64,000 bases of DNA, taken from DYJE01 sp964637565 (lineage in GTDB: Bacteria; Desulfobacterota; Desulfobacteria; Desulfobacterales; Desulfolunaceae). Below are positions 17,916-26,808 of this stretch, piece after piece (the stretch's first letter is position 1; every line of letters starts with the position of its first letter). Where the stretch lies: positions 1 to 64,000 of the forward strand of contig CAZWTY010000006.1 of assembly GCA_964637565.1 (NCBI GenBank), in the 5' to 3' direction. Below the pieces are notes generated by a model. The model was given only the letters and a program-made list of their open reading frames with translations, was not told the DNA's origin and searched no databases. The translations under genes and the position numbers were made by a program.

Positions 17916-18057
17916 AAAAGGATGTCCGGGTCGGTTCGAAATCTTTCCCCACTGGTTTCCGAAGCGGTTCGGATATTGTTTTTCAGCGTTTCAGCTGCTA
18001 CTTTCATATAAATGTTGACGAGTCCGAACAAGAAAGATTGGGTTGACGGAGGAAGGT

Positions 18058-18876
18058 ATGTGGATTGAGAAGGTCAGGGAGCTGAGAGAACAGGGGCGGA
18101 CGTTTGTGCTGGCCACGATTATCCGGAGCCAGGGCAGCACGCCCCGGGGAATCGGCACGCGGATGATCGTGATGGGTGACGGGTCGGCCCACGGGACCAT
18201 CGGGGGCGGGGAGGTGGAGCGGGCGGTTTTGAACCATGCACCGTCAGTGCTGGCGAACGGACAGCCGGACATTCTGGCGTTCTCGCTGAACGGAGATACC
18301 TGGCAGGCCGGGAGCAGCCTTTCGGCCGGTCTGTGCGGTGGTTTCCTGGAGGTCTTGCTCGAACCCTTTTTTCAGCCCGAAGAACTGGTGATTTTCGGGG
18401 CGGGTCACATCGGGCACAAGCTGGCCGCGCTCTGCGAGGTGATGGAGATCCCCTGCCGTGTGTACGACAACCGGCCGGAATTCGCCACCCAAGACCGTTT
18501 TCCCTGGGCCAGGTCTGTGATCGCCGCGCCTTACGAGGAAATCCGGAACCGCATCACCCTCTCATCCTCGAGTTACTGCGTGATCCTGACCCACAATCAC
18601 AGCCACGACCATGTGGTGCTGGAAGCCCTGCTGGGGCAACCTTCGATTCCCTACATCGGGATGATCGGAAGCAGGACCAAGACCCAGGCCATCATCGGAA
18701 AAATCCGGGAAAGCGGCATGAAGCCCGATCACCGCCTCTACGCCCCGGTGGGTCTGAACATCGGCCGCAGAAAACCCCAGGACATCGCCCTGGCGATCCT
18801 CGCGGAAATCCAGGCCCTGATCTCAGGCGGCAGCCCGGCTCACTGCCGCCTGGACTGGACGGAGCAGGATTCCTGA
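18058..18876 (+). CDS. XdhC family protein (molybdoenzyme maturation type)
   Basis: 273 residues with both XdhC/CoxI domains: N-terminal XdhC_CoxI (ATIIRSQGSTPRGIGTRM, GTIGGGEVE, CGGFLEVLLEP) and a C-terminal Rossmann-like domain (VIFGAGHIGHKLA, later YIGMIGSRTK and PVGLNIGRRKPQDIALAILAEI). XdhC proteins bind Mo-molybdopterin and insert the sulfurated cofactor into xanthine dehydrogenase-family enzymes. No such enzyme is beside it here, so its client is elsewhere or it is a selenium-dependent hydroxylase type. ATG 18058 follows GGAGGAAGG; an upstream in-frame TTG (18043) is less likely. Confidence 0.9.
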   Translation: MWIEKVRELREQGRTFVLATIIRSQGSTPRGIGTRMIVMGDGSAHGTIGGGEVERAVLNHAPSVLANGQPDILAFSLNGDTWQAGSSLSAGLCGGFLEVLLEPFFQPEELVIFGAGHIGHKLAALCEVMEIPCRVYDNRPEFATQDRFPWARSVIAAPYEEIRNRITLSSSSYCVILTHNHSHDHVVLEALLGQPSIPYIGMIGSRTKTQAIIGKIRESGMKPDHRLYAPVGLNIGRRKPQDIALAILAEIQALISGGSPAHCRLDWTEQDS

Positions 18877-18892
18877 GGTTCGGATGATCCCT

Positions 18893-18943
18893 GGAACGCC
18901 GAGTTGCACTCGGCACACGATGCCGGGTTCAACCCGGCGTTCC
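18893..18943. repeat. REP/BIME-like double hairpin
   Basis: Two inverted copies of GGAACGCCGRGTTGNACYCGGC face each other: GCCGAGTTGCACTCGGC and GCCGGGTTCAACCCGGC are each hairpins, and the outer GGAACGCCG/CGGCGTTCC can also pair. This is the plan of an intergenic REP pair. It follows the xdhC-like stop by 17 bases and may also stop or stabilise that transcript. Confidence 0.6.
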
Positions 18944-19084
18944 CGGTGGTCGAATCGTGTCCGGACCGGATGCTGAGCGGTTTGTCGTGGGGACAAACTT
19001 GAAAAGCCGGGCAAACAGGATGGGAAGTGATAACTCGAAGTAAACCATCACGGTGTATAACGGGAGATTAAAAATCTGTTTTGT

Positions 19085-19105
19085 CAAACTTTTTCAAAAA
19101 GTTTG
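19085..19105 (-). terminator. Terminator overlapping the stop codon of the APH/P-loop gene
   Basis: A 9-bp stem CAAACTTTT/AAAAGTTTG whose 3-nt loop is the TGA stop codon (19094-19096) itself. A T-run (GATTTTTAATC, minus strand) follows about 8 bases later. A ribosome at the stop would mask the hairpin, so termination may depend on translation ending. Confidence 0.55.
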
Positions 19106-20728
19106 GCCCCCGGGAGGGTCGCCAAAGGCGAGAACAGGAACCGATTGATGGCTCCCGCACCGGTACGCATGATTCAGAGCCAGGATCACGTTTTCCTCCG
19201 GGGGCCGGTCTGTCCTGAGCTGGATGTGGGTGGCCGGATTGATTTCCGCCAGGGGTTCGAAGTGTTTCCGGAAATCCTCCAAGTGGCCCAGCCGTGCATC
19301 GGACAGGGACGGGCCGGTTTCGCGGGCCGCGAGCCGTGATTTCAGAACCTCGTCCGGTGCCACACATTCCACGAAGAAAACAGCGGCACCTTTTCCGTCG
19401 GCCAGATGGCGGACCTGATCACGCAAAGACCCTGTGCCGAAGGTGGCGTCGAGGATGACGGTTCCGGTCCGATCCAGCTCTTCCCCGGCCATGGTCAGCA
19501 TGCGGTCGTAGGTCCTGGCCGTGGCTTCCGGCGAATAGATGCCTTGCCCGAAGGAAAGGCCGGACAGGTCGGCGTCAGGGTGGGCCAACATCTCTTTGCG
19601 GATCAGGTCGGACTGGAGAACGGGAACGGCCAGGTCCTGGGCGAGACGGCCTGCCACGGTGCTTTTTCCGCTTCCGGGCAGTCCGCAGACCACCCACAGC
19701 ACGGGGCGGCTGAACCGGTCCGCCGCACGGCAGGCGAGATCCAGGAAGGTTGCCATCTCCGATTTCAGCCGGGACAGTTCCTGGGCGGTGACATCCGGTT
19801 CCGTGGCCCGGATGATGCCGACCTTGAGGCGGACCATGGCCCTGTAGCCGATGTAGAAGTCGATAAGGCCGTAGAGTCCCCCGTCTCCTGTGGACGCCGC
19901 GTATCGTTCCACAAGGTCCATGGCCAGAGAACCGTGACCTCTCGACTCCAGGTCCATGGCCAGAAAAGCGAGGTCCGAGGCGCTGTCCTCCCATCGGAAA
20001 TGTTCCGCGAATTCCACGCAGTCGATGATCCGGATTCCGTTTTCCGTGAAGTAGATGTGGTCGGATCTCAGGTCGCCGTGACCTTCTCCGATGCGGCCCG
20101 TCAGGACCCGGTGGTCGAACAGGGCTTTGTGTTTCTTGAGAAAGGCCAGGGTGTTGTCCTTGATGCGGTCAAAGACCCTGGCGTCGAACAGACCTTCGGC
20201 GAACAGGGCCGCCTGCTGGAAGTTATCCAGGCAGTTGGCGGAGATTCTGGTCCAGGTTCCGCATTCGTCAGGAGGAGCGCCGTGTGTTTCGGCGGTGTAG
20301 AAACCGGTCAGAAGCCTGACCAGATCGTGGATGTGTTCGTCTTTCAGATTCCCGGTTTGAAGTTTCCTCGCCATGCTCTGGTCATCGGCCAGCCGTCGCA
20401 TTTTTACGGCGTACTCCACCACGGTGCCCGGTCCGTTCAGGTGAAATTCCCCCCGGTCCAGAGTGATGGGAGCCACGGCGAGGTAGACGTCAGGGGCCAG
20501 CCGTCGGTTCAGCCGGACTTCCTCGTTGCAGCATGTCCGCCGTGTTTCGAGGTCCCTGAAATCAAGAAAACCCAGGTCCAGGTTTTTCTTGATTTTGTAA
20601 ACGAAGTCACCGGCGAGAAACACTTTGGAGATGTGGGTTTCCCGAAGTTCCACGGGGTCTGCCGGGTGGGGGTAGAAATCGGGTTCGGGCATCCGCTGAA
20701 ACAGGGCTTCGAGGATTTCTGGTGCCAT
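19094..20728 (-). CDS. Bifunctional APH-type kinase / AAA_33 P-loop kinase-like protein
   Basis: A 544-residue cytoplasmic fusion. The N-terminal half (about 1-330) is an aminoglycoside-phosphotransferase-fold domain with the catalytic-loop motif GEGHGDLRSDHIYF and later DSASDLAFLAMDL. The C-terminal half (about 345-520) is a P-loop kinase of the AAA_33/Zeta-like type with Walker A GLPGSGKST and the lid-like segment SRLAARETGPSLSDARL. This fusion is widespread in bacteria and annotated 'bifunctional aminoglycoside phosphotransferase/ATP-binding protein'; its substrate is not known and antibiotic resistance should not be assumed. Start 20728 follows GGAGG; a longer frame to 20905 lacks a ribosome site. 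Confidence 0.88.
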   Translation of the reverse strand: MAPEILEALFQRMPEPDFYPHPADPVELRETHISKVFLAGDFVYKIKKNLDLGFLDFRDLETRRTCCNEEVRLNRRLAPDVYLAVAPITLDRGEFHLNGPGTVVEYAVKMRRLADDQSMARKLQTGNLKDEHIHDLVRLLTGFYTAETHGAPPDECGTWTRISANCLDNFQQAALFAEGLFDARVFDRIKDNTLAFLKKHKALFDHRVLTGRIGEGHGDLRSDHIYFTENGIRIIDCVEFAEHFRWEDSASDLAFLAMDLESRGHGSLAMDLVERYAASTGDGGLYGLIDFYIGYRAMVRLKVGIIRATEPDVTAQELSRLKSEMATFLDLACRAADRFSRPVLWVVCGLPGSGKSTVAGRLAQDLAVPVLQSDLIRKEMLAHPDADLSGLSFGQGIYSPEATARTYDRMLTMAGEELDRTGTVILDATFGTGSLRDQVRHLADGKGAAVFFVECVAPDEVLKSRLAARETGPSLSDARLGHLEDFRKHFEPLAEINPATHIQLRTDRPPEENVILALNHAYRCGSHQSVPVLAFGDPPGGQTF

Positions 20729-21266
20729 GGGGCCTCCGTTTTTCCGGGTTTGAAACCGGTCCGATTTTTTATGTGATCTGGTAATGAACGTGTTGCGGCA
20801 AAACCTGATCAGGTCCGGACCTTTTGAAAATACCAGAGCGCCGGGGTGAAAGCAAACCATGAAAACCGGTCTGCATGTTTTTTGCACATGATTTAGGATG
20901 TGCAAATGTGAAGCCCATCCGGCGGATTTGAAAAAGATGTGGTCTTTTTTTTGGGCGATTGTTTAAAATAGGGGTGGATGATGTGCCGGAAAGGCTCGAT
21001 ATGATCACGGTCCAGGTAACAGAACCGGTCCGGCGACCGGGGTTGGCCAACCCTTCATGGAAAAGTTTAAATTCATGGCCTAAGTCCGTGATGATCCTTG
21101 AAGAATGGCGTTAAACCTTCTTGATCTTTAAGCGCCGATGCTATATGAAAAGTGTAGCTGTGTCTGGAGTTCCAGACGGTTCCGACCGCTGTGTCGACAA
21201 CACGTTCAGGCAGGAATCCTCTTCCTGTGACAGAACAACGAATATCACGATGTGGAGAAAACGATC
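20729..21266. other. Intergenic region upstream of the T2SS operon
   Basis: 538 bp between the divergent APH/P-loop gene and gspG. It contains a compact palindrome GTCTGGA-GT-TCCAGAC at 21162-21177, 90 bases before gspG, and an imperfect inverted repeat GGCGTTAAA/TTTAAGCGCC at about 21107-21137; either could be an operator. No gene, riboswitch or consensus promoter was recognised. Confidence 0.45.
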
Positions 21267-21737
21267 ATGGAAAAGACGGGAAACATGAAGACGAACAGGA
21301 CGGTTCTTGGCGGCGACCGGGGTTTCACCCTGATCGAGCTGATGGTGGTGATTGTGGTGCTCGGCCTTCTGGCCGGGTTTGTGGCTCCCAAAATCATCGG
21401 CCATGTGGGTGAGGCGAAAACCGGGACAGCCAAATCGAACATCGCCTCTTTTGAAACGGCCTTGCGCATGTACAAGCTGGACAACGGGGTGTATCCGGAA
21501 ACGGAACAGGGGCTCCAGGCCCTGGTGGAAGCCCCGACCACGGGAACGATCCCCAAGAAATGGCGCAAGGGCGGCTACCTGGAAAAGAAAGCCGTACCCA
21601 AGGACCCCTGGGGCAACGAGTACATCTACATCAGTCCGGGAGTCCACGGTGATTATGACATCTCGTCTCTGGGCAAGGACGGCATGGCCGGCGGCGAGGA
21701 CGAGGACAAGGATATCAACAGCTGGGATGTGGAATAG
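21267..21737 (+). CDS. gspG: Type II secretion major pseudopilin GspG
   Basis: 156-residue major pseudopilin that forms the T2SS pseudopilus. The type III signal is cut after Gly in RGFTLIELMVVIVVLG, with Glu at +5. The GspG core is clear (KSNIASFETALRMYKLDNGVYPETEQGLQAL, then KDPWGNEYIY) with an acidic C-terminus that could bind calcium. ATG 21267 follows GGAG by 9 bases; the leader before the cleavage site is longer than usual, so the ATG at 21285 is also possible. First gene of the operon. Confidence 0.95.
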   Translation: MEKTGNMKTNRTVLGGDRGFTLIELMVVIVVLGLLAGFVAPKIIGHVGEAKTGTAKSNIASFETALRMYKLDNGVYPETEQGLQALVEAPTTGTIPKKWRKGGYLEKKAVPKDPWGNEYIYISPGVHGDYDISSLGKDGMAGGEDEDKDINSWDVE

Positions 21738-21742
21738 TCCGG

Positions 21743-22255
21743 ATGAAAGGAACCGCGGCAGGACAGAGGGGCTTCACCCTGATCGAACTGATCGTGGTGA
21801 TCGTTCTGATCAGCATGATGTTCGCCTTTGCCCTGCCCAAGATGGACGGTTTCCTGTTTGTGGATAACAGGGACCGGGTGTCCCGCTGGGTGATCCTGAA
21901 AGTCGAACAGCTGAAAAACATGGCGATGCTCAAGCAGACGCCGTTTGTGCTTCACGTGGATATCCGTGAAAACATGTTCTGGATTTCCCAGGAGGGCATG
22001 GACGAGGAGACTCTGGACAAGGCGAAAAAGGATGGGTACAGACTGCCCAGGGATATCCGGCTGGTGGATATCATCTACCCGGCCCAGCCCATGAAAGTCG
22101 ATGACCGGTCGGACGTGGTGTTCTACCCCAAGGGCTATTCGGACCACGCCATCATCCACATGCAAAACGACGACGACGAGAAGATGTCTTTTGTGATCGA
22201 GCCCTTTCTTCCCCCCGTGGGATTGAAAGAGGGTTTTGTACTTTTCGAGGAGTGA
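21743..22255 (+). CDS. gspH: Type II secretion minor pseudopilin GspH
   Basis: 170 residues: prepilin signal QRGFTLIELIVVIVLISMMF with Gly/Phe cleavage site and Glu+5, followed by a beta-rich GspH/FimT-like domain. It starts 5 bases after gspG, so is translationally coupled. GspH is a minor pseudopilin of the pseudopilus. Sequence outside the signal is divergent, so the H assignment also rests on its position between G and I. Confidence 0.85.
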   Translation: MKGTAAGQRGFTLIELIVVIVLISMMFAFALPKMDGFLFVDNRDRVSRWVILKVEQLKNMAMLKQTPFVLHVDIRENMFWISQEGMDEETLDKAKKDGYRLPRDIRLVDIIYPAQPMKVDDRSDVVFYPKGYSDHAIIHMQNDDDEKMSFVIEPFLPPVGLKEGFVLFEE

Positions 22256-22266
22256 GGGTGGAGGCC

Positions 22267-22665
22267 ATGGAAAACAGGCTCAGGTCCGAAAACGGCTTTA
22301 CCCTTCTCGAGGTGGTGATCTCCGTGGCCATCATCGCCACGGGGTTTTTCGCAGTCTACTCCCTGCACGCCCAGACCCTGACGGCGGCGTCGGATGTGCG
22401 GTTCTACATCAAGGCCCCCCTTTTGGCCCAGGCCAAACTGGCGGAGATCGAAGGAAATCTGAAAGACAGGATGGACGGGTCAGGGGATTTTGGCGAGGAT
22501 TTCGAAGGCTACACCTGGAAAGCGACGGTGGGCGAGGTGTCCCAGGAAGGGTTGGGCGCCGTGGCTGAACGGGTGAAAAAGATCGAGCTCCAGATTCTTC
22601 TGAACGAGGATGAGAACTCTTACGGGATCACGGCGTACAGGTATGAAGAACCCACGGAGAAATAG
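22267..22665 (+). CDS. gspI: Type II secretion minor pseudopilin GspI
   Basis: 132 residues with prepilin signal ENGFTLLEVVISVAIIATGF and the GspI-like segment KAPLLAQAKLAEIEGNL. GspI forms the I-J-K-H tip complex of the pseudopilus. ATG 22267 has GGAGG upstream; the GTG at 22252 is less likely. It overlaps the start of gspJ by 23 bases. Confidence 0.88.
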   Translation: MENRLRSENGFTLLEVVISVAIIATGFFAVYSLHAQTLTAASDVRFYIKAPLLAQAKLAEIEGNLKDRMDGSGDFGEDFEGYTWKATVGEVSQEGLGAVAERVKKIELQILLNEDENSYGITAYRYEEPTEK

Positions 22666-23353
22666 AACGGTTTCCCCGGAGGGGCAACAGGGTTTTACGC
22701 TGATCGAGATCCTCATCGCCCTGTTTATCTTTTCCATGGTGGTGGGCGTGGTGTTCATCAGCTTCCGGGAAATCGCCGTGAGCGCCGGAATTGTGAACAA
22801 AAGCAACGACGACTACGAAATGGCCTACGGCTGCTTCGAGCTGATGCGAAGGGATCTGGCGTCGGTTTACATCACCCAGAAACCCTTTTATGCGAGCCCC
22901 GATACCGACACCCTGAGTGAAAAGGACCCGTTCCGGTTCGAGGGAAAGACCGAGATCGCGGGCGGAGCATCCTACCCCGTGATAAGGTTCACGTCCAGGT
23001 GCCATCTGCCGGTAAACCGGGACAACCGGAAGGGAATCGCGGAAATCGTGTATTACACCGACGAGAGCGAGGAGTATGGAACCGTTCTCAGAAGAGCAGA
23101 CAGGGTGACCTTTGACGAGGAGTTTGTCCGGAAGAAATCCCATCCGGTGATCTTGCGGAAAATCAAGTCCATCAGCGTGGTGTACTACGACGGGGAAGGC
23201 AGGGAACACGAGACCTGGGATTCGGAATCCGACGAGTTCGGCTACGCCACCCCGTCTTCGGTGAAAATCCGGGCGGATATCGTGGATGATGACAAAGTGC
23301 TTCCTTTCGAGACACGGATCGTGCTTTCCTCGTTCAGGGAAAAAACGGAGTAG
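22643..23353 (+). CDS. gspJ: Type II secretion minor pseudopilin GspJ
   Basis: 236 residues with prepilin signal QQGFTLIEILIALFIFSMVV and a GspJ-type C-terminal domain (YEMAYGCFELMRRDLASVY; later ISVVYYDGEGREHETWDS). Part of the pseudopilus tip. The ATG at 22643 lies within gspI; no strong ribosome site is seen, so coupling to gspI is likely. Confidence 0.87.
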   Translation: MKNPRRNRTVSPEGQQGFTLIEILIALFIFSMVVGVVFISFREIAVSAGIVNKSNDDYEMAYGCFELMRRDLASVYITQKPFYASPDTDTLSEKDPFRFEGKTEIAGGASYPVIRFTSRCHLPVNRDNRKGIAEIVYYTDESEEYGTVLRRADRVTFDEEFVRKKSHPVILRKIKSISVVYYDGEGREHETWDSESDEFGYATPSSVKIRADIVDDDKVLPFETRIVLSSFREKTE

Positions 23354-23359
23354 GGGCGG

Positions 23360-24484
23360 ATGGGGCACAGGGATACACGCACACGGGGGCTGAAACAGCA
23401 GAAAGGCGTGGCCCTTCTGATCACCATCACGGTGCTTTTCGTGATCGTGGCCCTGGTGTCCGAGGTGAACCGGAACGTAATGGCCTCCATCGAACGGGCC
23501 CACCTGGGCATGGAACGGGCCAGACTCTCTGAAATGGCCACGTCGGCGGTGCACATCGGCATCGCCCTTTTGATGGAAGACAAACGGACCACCGAGGAAG
23601 ATTCGGTTCACGAGACCTGGGCCGACCAGGAAGCTATCAAGGAACTGCTGGCCGGTCTTTCCCTGGGAGACGGGGAAATCACCATGACCATCACCGATGA
23701 ACTGGGAAAAATCCAGGTGAACGCCCTGGTCAGCTATCCCGAGGGCCGGGAGTTCAATCCGCTCCAGAAAAGCCTCTGGGATTCTTTTCTCAGGCTCTTG
23801 AACCCTCCGGACGAGTCCCTGGACAGTCTGGGGATGAACGAGGACATCCTGAGCTGCCTCAAGGATTTTCTCGATTTAGGGGATGACGACGCGGTAACCG
23901 GCATCAACGGCGCGGAAAACGATTACTACGAAAGTCTTGACCCGCCTTACAAGGCGGTGAACGGTCCCCTGCGAAGCCTTGATGAACTTGTTCTTGTCAA
24001 GGGAATCACCCAGGAGATGGTGGACCGGGTGGAGATGGGGTACAAGGCCAGGGACATGCTGACCGTCTACGGAATGACCCAGCCGGAACAGAAAGTCGAT
24101 AAACCGGCCAAAGGAGAAAAAAAAACCCTGTTTACTTATCCGGGGAAAATCAATATAAATACGGCAGACCTGCCGGTTATCATGGCCTTAATGCCTGATA
24201 ACAAATCGGATCTTGAAAATTCCATTGCGGCCCAGGCCATCTTCGACTACCGCTCGAAACGGACGGAAGACGGATACGCCTATGACTTGAAAGGCACGTG
24301 GTACCTCACATGCCCCGGCTGCGAGGACAGTGGAATCAGGACCGATATCATAACGACGTCAAGTGATTATTATTCGATCGTGTGCAAGGCCGCGACAAAA
24401 GAAGCGGCTTTCACGGTGACCGCCGTGGTCCGCCGGGATGGCAACAACGGCAAGTACACGATTCTCGGCTGGGATACGGATTGA
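23360..24484 (+). CDS. gspK: Type II secretion minor pseudopilin GspK
   Basis: 374 residues, the long minor pseudopilin that caps the pseudopilus. The signal QQKGVALLITITVLFVIVAL lacks Glu+5, which is characteristic of GspK. The large domain has the conserved DELGKIQVNAL, the segment LKDFLDLGDDD, and the C-terminal GKININTADLPVIMAL. It starts 7 bases after gspJ. Confidence 0.93.
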   Translation: MGHRDTRTRGLKQQKGVALLITITVLFVIVALVSEVNRNVMASIERAHLGMERARLSEMATSAVHIGIALLMEDKRTTEEDSVHETWADQEAIKELLAGLSLGDGEITMTITDELGKIQVNALVSYPEGREFNPLQKSLWDSFLRLLNPPDESLDSLGMNEDILSCLKDFLDLGDDDAVTGINGAENDYYESLDPPYKAVNGPLRSLDELVLVKGITQEMVDRVEMGYKARDMLTVYGMTQPEQKVDKPAKGEKKTLFTYPGKININTADLPVIMALMPDNKSDLENSIAAQAIFDYRSKRTEDGYAYDLKGTWYLTCPGCEDSGIRTDIITTSSDYYSIVCKAATKEAAFTVTAVVRRDGNNGKYTILGWDTD

Positions 24485-24587
24485 AAGGCGAAAGGGGAGA
24501 TGATCTCCCGTTCGTTTTTTTCGTTTCAGGATGCGGCGGCTCAGGCAGAGTCCGCATCTCTCGGGTTGGCTAACCTGTGGGCGGAAT

Positions 24588-26138
24588 ATGAGCAGAAAAA
24601 TTCTGGGACTGGACATAAGGCGCAACGGACTTGCGGCCGTGATGATCAACGGAACCCTTCAGGGACAGGTGATCGAAAACCTTCAGTACGTCGATCTGGA
24701 CGAGTCCTCGACGGCTTTGAGGGGCGCCGGGGTTGAAGACACGCCGAACGAGCCATGGCGAGAGGTCGAGGACGCGCCGCCCGAGGGTGACGCCCGGGGA
24801 GAACGGCTGCTCCGGATGCTCGAGCTTCTGGCCCAGAAAATGGACCTGACAGACGCCGCCTGTTATGTTTCCTTCCCTTCGGGCGATGTGTCCTACCGCA
24901 ACCTCACCGTCCCTTTCCGAAACAAGAAAAAGATCAAACAGATCCTTCCTTTTGAGCTGGAACCCCTGATTCCCGGGTCCGTGGACGAGCTGGCCCTGGA
25001 TTTCATGACCCTTGACCCCGGTTTCCAGGAGCCGGGCCAGGAAGAACAGGAAACGCGCCTTGTGGCGGCCGCAGTGAACAGGGCGCTTCTCAGCTCTTTC
25101 GAGGCCTGCCTGAAACGGGGCGGCGTGAACCCCGAAACCATCGTCCCAGGCGGTTCGCTGATGACCGGGTATCTGTGCCGGATGATCGACGAATGCGCCA
25201 ACTACCTTGTGCTCGACATGGACCGGGACAACAGCACTTTGTTCCTGATCCGGAACAGTCAGATCGCCAGTGTCCGGTCGTTCAGGACCGGCCAGGACCG
25301 GGGCCGTCAGGCGGGCCTGAACGTGATCCGGACCACCCTGGCCTACTCGGAACAGTACGACGAAGCCTATGCACCGGAAGCCCTTTTCGTGACAGGACCC
25401 TCGCTCAAAAAACCGGGAACCCTGGATATTCTGGCCAAAGTGACGGGCCTTCCCGTGGAGCCCGTGCGTTTTCTGGAAGCGTCCGGCATCGAACTGGACG
25501 AACGGGTCAGGGACGATTGGGACGGAGACCTGTTTTCAGGCGCCCTGGCCCTGTGCTACGGCGGGCTTTACGGCGTGCGGGGCCTCACCCTTACCCAGCG
25601 GTTCGTGGCCGTGGGCAAATACCTTGCGGAGTACAGGCAGCGTCTTTCACGGACGGGAATTCTCGCCGCCATGGTGTTTGTCGCCTTTTTGTTCCACACC
25701 GCCTTGGATTCCTATGGCATGAACCGCAGGATCAAGGATTACGACCGGCAGATGCTGTCGATCTACAAAGAGATTTTCCCCAGTGTGGGCAAAGTGGTGG
25801 ACCCGTACAACGAACTCAAGGCCAAGCTGTCCAGTGAACAGAAGAAAAAGGATTTTTCCCAGTCCAACGCGGGGAACATCCGTGTCATCGATCTCCTGAA
25901 CGACATCAGCACCAGGCTGGACCCGGCTCTTACCGTGGAACTGGATCGCTTCGTCCTGGGCGCCGAGGACCTGAAGCTGTCCGGAAGCGCAGACACCTAC
26001 GCCACCGTGGACACCGTGAAGACAAAGCTCGAAACCATACCCTATGTCAAGGCCGTGGTGATCACGTCAACCTCCGGGGAACAGAACGACAAGGCGGTCC
26101 GTTTCAAACTCACCATCGAATTCAAAGGGGCGGAATAA
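24588..26138 (+). CDS. gspL: Type II secretion inner-membrane protein GspL
   Basis: 516 residues: a cytoplasmic actin-like domain (about 1-360) starting MSRKILGLDIRRNGLAAV, a single transmembrane segment (about 376-392, TGILAAMVFVAFLFHTAL) and a periplasmic ferredoxin-like domain. GspL couples the GspE ATPase to GspM and the pseudopilus. ATG 24588 starts at the expected beta-strand; an upstream ATG at 24531 gives an unrelated extension. A 103-base gap to gspK has no clear signal. Confidence 0.87.
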   Translation: MSRKILGLDIRRNGLAAVMINGTLQGQVIENLQYVDLDESSTALRGAGVEDTPNEPWREVEDAPPEGDARGERLLRMLELLAQKMDLTDAACYVSFPSGDVSYRNLTVPFRNKKKIKQILPFELEPLIPGSVDELALDFMTLDPGFQEPGQEEQETRLVAAAVNRALLSSFEACLKRGGVNPETIVPGGSLMTGYLCRMIDECANYLVLDMDRDNSTLFLIRNSQIASVRSFRTGQDRGRQAGLNVIRTTLAYSEQYDEAYAPEALFVTGPSLKKPGTLDILAKVTGLPVEPVRFLEASGIELDERVRDDWDGDLFSGALALCYGGLYGVRGLTLTQRFVAVGKYLAEYRQRLSRTGILAAMVFVAFLFHTALDSYGMNRRIKDYDRQMLSIYKEIFPSVGKVVDPYNELKAKLSSEQKKKDFSQSNAGNIRVIDLLNDISTRLDPALTVELDRFVLGAEDLKLSGSADTYATVDTVKTKLETIPYVKAVVITSTSGEQNDKAVRFKLTIEFKGAE

Positions 26139-26771
26139 ATGATTCAGCGGATACTCAGCCGGTTGAAAATCGACGATCTCCTCAGGCGTGTTCCGGTCCA
26201 GGATCTGGTCAGGCGTCTGCCCGTGGACCGGCTGGTGAATCAGTTCAAGAACATGACGGTCCGTGAACGGATCGCCGTGAGCGGGGCCGTGGTCCTTGTG
26301 GTCGTGCTTCTGGTCTACCAGGTTCTGATCTCGCCTTTCATTGAAGGCCGGGACAAACGGAGGAAGATGATCGCCGAAAAGGCCTTGCAGGTCCAGGAAA
26401 TGGCCGTGATGCGTGACGAATACATGTCCATGATGGCCAGGGGGGACTCCCTCCGGCGCATGGCCGCGGGCAAGGACAGCGGATTCACCCTTTTCGCCTT
26501 TCTCGAACAGCTGGCCGGACAGACGGGGATCAAGGAAAACATCAGCTACATGAAACCGTCCAAGTCGGTTCAGAAAGACACCCAGGTCACGCTGTCCCTG
26601 GTTGAAATCAAGCTCCAGGGTGTGGATATGAAAAAACTGATGGATTTTCTGTTTCAGGTGGAAACCTCGCCGAACGCCGTGTTCGTCCGGGGAGTGTCCC
26701 TGACCAAATCTGGCAAGGACGAACTTCTGACGGCGATCCTCCAGATCGAAACCGTGGAAGGCGAGGGTTGA
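26139..26771 (+). CDS. gspM: Type II secretion protein GspM
   Basis: 210 residues: a cytoplasmic amphipathic N-terminus, one transmembrane helix (about 46-65, IAVSGAVVLVVVLLVYQVLI) and a periplasmic ferredoxin-like domain that pairs with GspL (about 95-210). The start follows the gspL stop directly. The cytoplasmic stretch before the membrane (about 45 residues with three repeated 'RRxPV' segments: RRVPVQDLVRRLPVDRL) is longer than in most GspM proteins. Confidence 0.87.
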   Translation: MIQRILSRLKIDDLLRRVPVQDLVRRLPVDRLVNQFKNMTVRERIAVSGAVVLVVVLLVYQVLISPFIEGRDKRRKMIAEKALQVQEMAVMRDEYMSMMARGDSLRRMAAGKDSGFTLFAFLEQLAGQTGIKENISYMKPSKSVQKDTQVTLSLVEIKLQGVDMKKLMDFLFQVETSPNAVFVRGVSLTKSGKDELLTAILQIETVEGEG

Positions 26772-26808
26772 CGGCCGAAAGGCGAGGCAGGCGGACGGAG
26801 TCGGGATA

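Noticed and set aside
19094..20728. APH-fold protein as an antibiotic-resistance gene
   Set aside because: The fusion with a P-loop kinase and its broad distribution point to a housekeeping or unknown substrate; no resistance context is nearby.
19406..20776. 456-codon plus-strand frame opposite the APH/P-loop gene
   Set aside because: Shadow; composition (Gly/Val/His-rich) is typical of antisense to a high-GC gene.
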